Both the position numbers and the translations under genes were made by a program. Positions 56,612 through 64,000 of a stretch of 64,000 nucleotides of DNA are shown one piece after another (position 1 is the stretch's first letter; each line of letters opens with the position of its first letter). The notes beneath the pieces were generated by a model. That model ran no database searches. It had not been told where the DNA came from and was given only the letters and a program-made list of their open reading frames with translations. Location of the stretch: positions 93,518,215-93,582,214 of the forward strand of contig CM018696.1 of the NCBI GenBank assembly GCA_009363875.1. The letters are read 5' to 3'. The stretch comes from Mikania micrantha. Its lineage: Eukaryota; Streptophyta; Magnoliopsida; Asterales; Asteraceae.

Positions 56612-59083
56612 GCTTAGCATAGCTTGATTGCTTAATCTTGATTCCATCGCCTTTCTGTATCACTTCTAAGCCCAGGTAATACGACAATGGACCCAAATCA
56701 TTCATCTCAAATCTTACTTCCATTTGTCTTTTGAATTTTCCAATCATATCAACACTGTTTCAGGTGACAATCAGGTCGTCTACATAAATACCCACCAACA
56801 GTGATCCTTCTCGAGACCTTTTTACATATACCGCCTGTTCCAACTTGCATTTCTGAAATCCACACTCCTTTAGAACACCATCCAGCTTCATATTCCAGGC
56901 TCGTGGCGCCTGTTTCAAGCCATAGAGAGCTTGGTCAATTTGTACACCATCTTCTCCTTTCCTTTCTTGACAAAGCCTTCGGGCTGTGAAATGAACACCT
57001 TTTCTTTTAGTTCCCCATGAAGGAACGCAGTCTTCACATCTAGATGATGAACACTCCAACCTCTTTAAGCTGCTAGTGCTAATATGAGCCGTACAGTTTC
57101 CAACCTAACTGCGGGCACAAATACCTCATCATAGTCGACACCGTACTGTTGAATGTAGCCTTTAGCCACTAGTCTTGCCTTGTACCGGGTAATATCACCA
57201 CTTGCTGCTGGCACAAATACCTCATCATAGTCGACACCGTACTGTTGAATGTAGCCTTTAGCCACTAGTCTTGCCTTGTACCGGGTAATATCATCACTTG
57301 CATTCCTTTTGATCTTGTAGACCCATTTTAGGCCAATGGGACGATGCCCCGAGGGTAGATCTGTTAACTCCCAGGTGTGATTCTTCTCAATTGAAGCCAT
57401 CTCAGTGTCCATGGCTCGTTCCCACTCTTTATTGCATGCGGCTTCCTTGAAACTTGTCGATTCTCCTTCGGTGAGCAGTAACTCATAGATTTTATGCAGG
57501 CTCTTCGTTCCTTGTGGTGGGGTATCATCATATGTTTCATTTTCGGCCACAGAGGGGTCCGAATTTCCATATATCCGTGTCACAGATTCAGGTAGCATAG
57601 GGCCACTTCCAGCAACCGTTGACTCGGGGCTGCTAAAACTGGAGCCCGTTGAGCTTGAGGAGGTTTCTCCTGTGGAGAGTGGGCTACTTCTTTGGGCTGG
57701 AATCCCAAATTGAGATGGCTGCTGATTTCAAAATCTTGCTTTTCACTTTCACGAGCACTTGGGTCTTCCTCGGGTGGGGTTGTGTGTAGCACAAAGTCAA
57801 CTTGGTTAGAATAGCCTTGTTCTTGATGTTTTTTCCAGTCCCAGACTTGAGTTTCATTGAACACCACATCTCGGCTTACCACCACTTTTCTTCCTTCAAC
57901 ATCGTACATGTGGTAGGCTTTTGTTCCAGGCTCAATTCTCAAGTGCACCATGGTTGTGCTTCTGTGATCGAGTTTCTTTGTGAATTGCGAGGGTGATTTT
58001 ACAAACCCAACACATCCAAATACCTTTAGATGATCGACGCTTGGCTTGTTTCCCTTCAAGGTTTCGTAGGGTGTTTGATCTTTGAGTGCTTTCGTAGGTA
58101 ACCAGTTCAAGACATAGATGGAGTGTCTCACTGCTTCAGCCCAGAATTGTTGAGGCATCTTTATTGCGTTTAGGATACTTCTGGTTGTGCTCATCACAGT
58201 TCGATTCCTCCTTTCAACGATGTCGTTTTGTTGAGGGGTGTACGGGGCAATTAACTACCTTGTGATCCCGGATTGTTCACAAAACGCCTTGAATTCGTTG
58301 GAGGTAAACTCCCCCACCTCGGTCTGTTCTAAATGTCTTTATCTTCTTTCCATATTGGTTCTCCACCAGTGCTTTGAAGTTCTTGAACTTCTCTAGTGCT
58401 TCATCCTTTGTTTTCAGCATGTAGAGCCACATGAATTTGCTATGATCATCAACAAAGAGTAGGGTATACATGTTCCCAGTGTTGGTGGCAGGTGTTATAG
58501 GCCCACACAAGTCTGCGTAGACCTGATCCAGAGGTGTCTCGGCTCTGAAATTGCTTTGGCTTGGGAAGCTTTGTCTGGTGTGCTTTCTCGCTAAACATGC
58601 TTCGCATAGTTGTGAAGGATGTTCAATGGGAGGCAATCCTTGGACTAAGCTGCTTGTTCCTAGCCTTTTGATGGTGTCGAAGTTAACATGCCCAAGCCGA
58701 GCATGCCACAGCCAAGCTTCATCTCCTGTTTTGGCTAAAAGGCAGATCGGTGACCCAATCTTTAAGCTGATCCAGTACAACCGGTTTGTTGATCTGCTGA
58801 TGGAAATCTCACATCCACCTTCCTCGGCTTGCCCAATGCTAAACACGTTCGCCTTTAAATAAGGGATATACAGTATGTCAGTTAGCAGCCTCTATTCTCC
58901 ATTCTTGCATTCGAGCCGGATGGATCCTCTACCTTCGATTTCAACACAAGAGTTGTCCCCAAAACGTATCTCCCCTCCTATACTTGTGTCAAGAACTGAG
59001 AACAACTCCCTGTTTCCAGTCATATGATTTGCTGCCCCTTGTGTCCAGGTACCACACACATTCGCCATCTTTGTGAGACCCAT
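56612..59083 (-). pseudogene. Ty1/copia pol remnant
   Basis: Read on the - strand, domains run in copia order: a protease-like stretch (GAANHMTGN, with the catalytic DSG degraded), GAG-pre-integrase (LWHARLGH), integrase core (Asp in YADLCGP, Asp in FRTDRGG, Glu in QNDIVERRN), then reverse transcriptase with YGLKQAPRAWN and YVDDLIVT. Integrase before RT marks Ty1/copia. Defects include TAG near 58912, a frameshift in a G run near 58310, a TAG near 58253, a break near 57060, a frameshift near 56960 and a 96-bp duplication. It stops at about 56612, before RNase H. No LTRs were identified. Confidence 0.88.
57115..57306 (-). repeat. 96-bp in-frame duplication in copia RT
   Basis: Two adjacent 96-bp units (57115-57210 and 57211-57306) repeat 32 residues of the RT fingers region (KARLVAKGYIQQYGVDYDEV). 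The frame stays open, so it arose after or during decay without a length penalty. Confidence 0.9.
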
Positions 59084-59459
59084 AGTTCTACCGACTTAGT
59101 CCATTAACCCGATAGACTCTAACTCTAATAAAACCAAATTACATAATAACCCCTTTAATTTAAGATTGACTCAACAATAGCTTCGTTTTGCTCAATTTTT
59201 ACTATTATCTTTGTTGTCTTTTCATTTGTGTTTATTTATTTTTTTAATCATGAATTTTTATATACATGTCAATGAATGCTTTAGGGTTCACTTATGAGCT
59301 ATTTACTACTTTGTGTCCTTGTGGTCAACTTTTCATGCTGTAAAACAGCCCTTACACAAATGTGTAAAGTAAGCCATTTTATGAACTATTTACTAGTGTG
59401 TGGCATGCAAGCTGGTTATTAGTCTCTATACGGCATGTAAAGACACCGCCCCCCGACAT

Positions 59460-59700
59460 TTCCAAGATCTCAATCAGGAGCTAGCAGTTCCAGAAATACT
59501 AACAGTTCCGGGAAGCAAAATTTTGATTGTCTTACCACTTCAATAGATTCAGAGCTACACAAGGCTCTTGCTGAATTAGTATTTGCTGAAAGGTTGGATT
59601 TCAAAGACATTTCATTAGCAGTAAAATTGGTAAGTGAAACCGAGGACCAACTTAGAGTTTTTATGGGAGGAAATCTATTTCAGAGGACCAAACTGCTTAA
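59460..59700 (+). other. Unrecognised exon-like fragment
   Basis: A + strand frame with a Ser-rich start followed by helical text (SELHKALAELVFAERLDF, then DISLAVKLVSETED) ends at a possible GTAAGT donor near 59629. It looks like a captured host exon next to the LINE piece. I do not recognise the protein. Confidence 0.4.
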
Positions 59701-59739
59701 AAGTTATTTAAGGAATATAAATCGGGAAAGAGTGATACC

Positions 59740-60537
59740 ATGAAACTTTGTGAAAGAGTGATCGAAACACGACTGAGGAGAGAAACCCAGGTAACTGCGA
59801 ACCAATTTGGATTCATGCCAGGAAGATCGACCACGTAAGCAATACACGTTTTGAGGAGGCTCATGGAGAAATATAAAGAGAAAGAATGAGATTTACATAT
59901 GGTGTTCATCGATATGGAGAAGGCATACGATAGCGTACCACGTCAGCTAATTTGAGATAGCCTACAGAGTAGAGGTATCCCTTGGAGATATATAGAAATG
60001 ATAAGGGATACGTATAAAAGTGCTAAAACGAGTGTTAGAGCTCCAGTGGGCAATACAAACTTCTTCCATGTAGAGGTGGGACTACATCAAGGTTCGGCAC
60101 TGAGCCCGTTCCTTTTTGCAGTTATTTTAGATGAGCTGTCAAAGTCCATTCAGGAAGACATTCCATGGTGCATGTTGTTTGCGGATGATATTGTGCTCGT
60201 GACAGAAAGAAAGGAGGACCTAAATGCGATGTTAGAAGAATGGCAATTGGTCTTGGAGAGTAAAGGACTACGCATCAGTAGGTCAAAAACAGAGTATCTT
60301 TGTTGTAACTTTAGTGGGACCAACGAGGAGGAAGATGAGGAGCATCATGTGACTATTGGAGGGCAAGAGGTGTCATAAACAACAAAGTTTAAATACCAAG
60401 GATCTTTTGTCCAAAGTGATGGAGACATTGATTGCGACGTCGCTCATCGTGTTTAGGCAGGTTGGAACAAGTGGAGAGCAGCAACAATAATATTATGTGA
60501 CAAAAGGTTCCCAGACAAACTAAAGGGTAAAAGATAG
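59740..60537 (+). pseudogene. LINE reverse transcriptase fragment (RTE-like)
   Basis: The order of motifs is that of a non-LTR RT: NQFGFMPGRSTT, FIDMEKAYDSVPR, VGLHQGSALSPFLF, then the catalytic FADDIVL (near 60175-60198), then LRISRSKTEYL. GLHQGS with FADD and a short spacing suggests the RTE clade. Stops interrupt the frame near 59836, 59890, 59955, 60376 and 60455; the longest open stretch is 59998-60378 (126 aa). The endonuclease and the 5' half are missing, as is common for 5'-truncated LINEs. Confidence 0.85.
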
Positions 60538-60682
60538 AGAATTTTGCATTGTTAGTGCATGGGTCATAAGCTACGGCCCTAGGACCATAAGCTACGGCCT
60601 TGAGGAGCTGAAGTGTCTGCTTTACGGCCCTCAGGAAGTAGGCTACGATCTACCTTAGGGCCTTGGGTACAAGAAGTTCCAG

Positions 60683-60846
60683 ATTCACAGAGAAATTGGA
60701 ACCGGAACCGAAAAAAGCGGAACCGGTTCCACCTTTACCCAGCCAAACTCGAACCCGAACCGGAACCGGCAAAAAACCGGTTGGAACCGGTCAAAAACCA
60801 GAACCAAAACCGGGTTTTTCATGAATCTGGTTTGCCCACCTCTGCT
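60683..60846. mobile_element. GGAACCGG-rich hAT-like MITE, partial
   Basis: GGAACCGGAACCG-type repeats end in GGTTTGCCCACCTCTG, the same terminus as the element at 48692-48951. The left end is missing or unrecognisable. Confidence 0.55.
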
Positions 60847-61087
60847 TTACTCCATGAATCCGAATCTTTCTTAGCCCACTGATTAGGTTTTTGAAAAATC
60901 TTGTAGAAATATATCGATTTTTCATCATTTTTTTCCCCTAAAATGCGAATGAGCGTGCCTGCGCTTCTTCTCCATCTGGTATACGTTTTATCTATCACTT
61001 TACCCAATGAACCAGTCCAAGTTTTTAGTGTAACCCGCCTATTAGAATTGTAAAAAAAAATTAAAACTATAATTTTGTAGTAAAACA
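60845..61087. repeat. Diverged copy of the 55067-55268 module
   Basis: Direct copy, with about 40 bp extra after CTTAG. Together with 55067-55268 it brackets the copia and LINE remnants. It does not begin TG or end CA, so it is not an obvious LTR pair. Confidence 0.65.
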
Positions 61088-61107
61088 ATGAGATACTCCA
61101 AGCAAAG

Positions 61108-61930
61108 ACACTAAGAATAAGTGCTCTTGAAGGCTTGCAAACAAGCCTCTAATCAAAGTTGTTAATTTCTACTCCAAGCAAATGGCTTTGCATTATTAAA
61201 TAATAAGTTCATTAACAAGTTGTTGCTTTTAGCTTTCCAATGACAAGTTTTCATCAAGAAAATCTTAAATGAGATACTAAAATAATCCCCATCCTTGGTT
61301 TCAACGTACCTGCATTCCAAGGTCACTGGATTTTGTTTTTCAAACAAGCCTAAAATCAATGACACTAAGTGCATGTTTGGGATTTCATTTGAAATCAACT
61401 TTTTAACTTATTGACTTGATGAATAAGTTAATAAGTTAAAAAGATGTTTGATAATTAGTTTTAATTTTTTGAGTAGTGTTAAAAAGTCATTTTTAATAAG
61501 CTACTTTTTGTGGCTTTTAAAAGTGCTTTTTAACTTTTAATGGTTATACGCTGTTAATTTTTGTGAGAACTTACAAATCCAAACAACTTATTGACTTTTC
61601 ATACACGGAAGCATATACGAACAAATTTTGAAAAACTTTATTTCAAAAAGTCACAAGTTAATAATCACTTTTGAGTTTTGACAAAAAATCCTTTTAAATT
61701 TAATAAGCAATCCCAAACAAGCCCTAAGAATAAGTGCCCTAAAAGGCTTACAAAAAAGCCTCTAATCAAAGTCCTGTCATCTACTCCAAGCAAATGGCTT
61801 TACATTATTAAATAACAAGTTCATTAACAATTTATTACTTTTTAGCTTACCAATGACAAGTTTTCATCAAGAAAATATTAAATGAGATACTAAACTAATC
61901 CCCATCCTTGGTTTCAACCTGCATTCCATG
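61108..61930. repeat. Two ~205-bp direct repeats, the second split by a MITE
   Basis: 61108-61320 and 61725-61930 share long tracts (CTCCAAGCAAATGGCTTT; AATGACAAGTTTTCATCAAG; TAATCCCCATCCTTGGTTTC). The start of the second copy (GACACTAAG) lies before the MITE at 61369, showing the duplication is older than the MITE. Confidence 0.8.
61369..61724. mobile_element. PIF/Harbinger (Tourist-like) MITE
   Basis: Ends GTGCATGTTTGGGAT and, inverted, GGGCTTGTTTGGGAT, with TAA on both sides (61366-61368 and 61725-61727). 356 bp, AT-rich, internally self-complementary (AATAAGTTAATAAGTTAAAA). No coding. Confidence 0.8.
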
Positions 61931-62261
61931 TTCGCTGGAATTTGTTTTTTTTCAAATTTAACAAAATGAACAAAATATCCACATAAATGACTAAAAGTTA
62001 TTTATACTTGAGAGAATGAACAGTAGTTTCACCAAGTTGAGGCCTCTCTAAGTGCCTAAAGGGTAATATTTTGAGTGTCAATGAATGGCTTCCTAAAATG
62101 ATAGTGTTTGCATGGTTAAAAAATATGTTGAAGGTGGCATTGTTGACATAAAATTGACAAAACTAGAGTTTCAGACCTGAGGCTTCTCAAAGTGCTAGAA
62201 AGGTTGAAACAACAAAACTAACCATGCTAAAGAAGCTGAAGAATTTTTCAACTTGCTCCTG

Positions 62262-63245
62262 TGAATTTCATTGCCGTTGTGTAAATGCTAGACAGCGCAA
62301 AGACATAGGTTCCAACTGCAACAAGTCCTCCAAAATCCTCCAAAGTGTAACCTACCACAACACAAGTTCTTAATTTTAGAAATGCTAGCTTGTGTTTAAT
62401 CTTTCTTTACTTACATTAATCTCTATCGGTCTTGTCTTCATATATTGATTAGGAATTTTCTCTCAAACAATGTTGTTCATAACCTCTATATCAAAAAAAT
62501 TGTGTTGGAAAATAAAAACAAAACAATTTTTTTAAAAATTAAATCTTAAAACATGTGAGTGATTTGTTCCTGTTTGCTCTCTCACATTTTTCTTTAATTC
62601 TTTTAATCTTCCTGATTGAGACTTTATTTTGTTTCCCTCAATTATATTTGTTTTGTTGAATCTTAGTTGATTTGACAGTGCTCATAAAGAGTTTTGGATG
62701 TTTTTAAATGAGCCCTGTTATAGTTTAATTGATAAAAGGAAAATCTTTTTCTTATGGTTGTTCAAAAATAAAAAAGTTTTTTTACGGTTCCTACGATATC
62801 TAAACTCGTCTCATGGTGAAAGTGTTTTTTAGTAAGGAAAGTTCCTTTGATTTAAGTGTTTATCTTGGTCTTCTGTAAAGCGAGAACATTGAGCTCTTTG
62901 CTTTGCTGTGAATTAAAATTATTGTAGACACTTGTTATCATTATAGACCCACTATGTTTTGGTTTTCATGTTTCTCTCTCCTTTGTAATTATCAATATTT
63001 ATTATTTAGTTAGAGATTAAGCATAATGGACAATGTTTTCAAGCCCAGACCGCTGACCAGTAAAGAAACCGGTTCGACATCCGGTCCGGTTTTAAAAACA
63101 TTGATAAATGCTACTGTGCATCAAAGAAACACGATCAAGAAGCTAAAACTCTCCTACTTGCTACTGTGAATTTCATTGCCACTATGTAAATGCTAGACAA
63201 CACGAAAACAAAACTTCCAGCTGCAACCAGACCTTCAAAGAGTAA
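62262..63245 (-). pseudogene. Duplicated unrecognised gene fragment
   Basis: Two - strand copies (62262-62345 and 63160-63245) encode a hydrophobic segment around VFALSSIY / VFVLSSIY and AMKFT. A second shared module (GGCATTGTTGACAT; AGAGTTTC; CTTCTC) is at 62135-62205 and 63745-63825. The order suggests a segmental duplication of about 1-1.5 kb of a gene with a possible membrane segment. No full frame remains and I do not recognise the family. Confidence 0.4.
63031..63103. mobile_element. Tiny CCGG-rich MITE
   Basis: CAATGTTTTCAAGCCCAG and, inverted, CAATGTTTTTAAAACCGG bound only 73 bp. The ends match the 28076-28450 element. The flanks show only a weak duplication. Confidence 0.55.
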
Positions 63246-64000
63246 CCTAGTAATTTTGGCGCTTAAGGATTATAATAATATATATTTAAAAACTGTGCTT
63301 TGAAACAAACACAGAGTGCTGAAAACATACTTGCTGAAAATGAACCATGAAATCTCATAGTTCTCTGGAGCAAAAGATCTCACAGATCACTGATTGAAAT
63401 TTCTTCCATATTGGGATTCAAATTATGGGATCAAATTCAAATATTTAGGATATCTTTAAGTTTGTTATAGATTGAAATAATCAATTGTTAATAGTTTCCC
63501 AGTACAGTCCTAGAATAGTTCCTATAATTATGTAAAGCTTTGCTTTTAGTATCATGTGAATAATGAATTAGTATTGATGCCATTCAAATCTATTACAAAT
63601 TGCATAAACTATGTGTCTAGTCAGATACTGAAATGTAAAGAGACCTACGGAGAATTAACATAATTAAAGAATAAGACCAGAACAAATGTTGTTGGCAATG
63701 TTAGAAAATCAAGAAATTCGATATATGTAACAAAAAAGCTATATCTTGAGAGTGGCATTGTTGACATCAAAATAAACAAACAAGAGTTTCCGTGTCAGAA
63801 ACTTCTCTAAATGCCAGAAAGCACTTGATGTTTGCAATTTCAAAAATCAAGAAAATTGATACAGATAATAAAAGTTGAATCTTGTGGGCGACAATATTTA
63901 TAAAGTCAAGAAGCAAGAAATTTCTTGGGATAGCAGAAAAAACTGAAACTTGAAGTCTTAACTCCTGAGATTGTTTAAAAAAAATTATTTCTAAGCATAT
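63246..64000. other. Intergenic or decayed gene sequence
   Basis: No open reading frame of note. It contains the second copy of the GGCATTGTTGACAT module (63745-63825) described with the duplicated fragment. Confidence 0.4.

Noticed and set aside
1..64000. tRNA or rRNA genes
   Set aside because: Several B boxes were seen, but all are in SINE-like contexts without a cloverleaf; no rRNA-like sequence was found.

Overview
The window is plant nuclear DNA, from a eudicot. It is AT-rich, the genes have introns with plant-type GT..AG sites, there is a three-exon R2R3-MYB gene with the classic exon sizes (136, 130 and 760 nt), and most of the rest is layered transposable-element sequence. The mix of elements would fit Asteraceae, but I cannot prove the family or species from the sequence.

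Only two host genes look intact, both on the + strand. One is a three-exon F-box gene (6385-10296, 255 aa), whose 2.4 kb first intron holds a foldback transposon and a Helitron end. The other is a subgroup-11-like R2R3-MYB (MYB41/74/102 type; 22173-23733, 341 aa). All other coding sequence belongs to broken transposons or unrecognised gene scraps: a MULE transposase (32445-38582), a Ty1/copia pol remnant (56612-59083, - strand), an RTE-like LINE reverse transcriptase (59740-60537) and duplicated fragments at the right end.

The repeat landscape can be read base by base. Five solo LTRs carry 5-bp target duplications: A 2075-4694 (ATCAT), B 45411-47503 (GATTT), C 13649-16331 (AACAG), D 33426-37738 (CCAGT/CTAGT) and E 49346-52895 (GAGCA). 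A and B are one family. D and E share several structures, and C shares one of them. Helitrons are recognised by an A|TC start and a hairpin-CTAG|T end (71-672 and 31997-39224 complete; ends only at 8833, 31231, 49096 and 54533). Three or four tRNA-derived SINEs have B boxes, and three of these have 14-16 bp target duplications. hAT-like MITEs have 8-bp duplications, PIF/Harbinger-like elements have TTA/TAA duplications, and a group of foldback elements sits in (TA)n tracts.

The centre is a nest resolved by target duplications: a 369-bp Helitron received a MULE 20 bp from its 5' end, and that MULE received solo LTR D inside its transposase gene. LTR A sits inside a PIF-like element, and LTR B inside a palindromic MITE.

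The most unusual signal is a pair of hairpins in LTR D and again in LTR E. In each pair the starts are 104 bp apart, the loop is nearly constant (ATCGTCAC), and the stem sequences differ between copies but still pair. Other signals are a splice-donor-like block shared by LTRs C, D and E, arrays of GGTTCG/CGAACC in D and E, GC-rich palindromic islands in LTRs A, B and C, and palindrome clusters inside both ends of the MULE.
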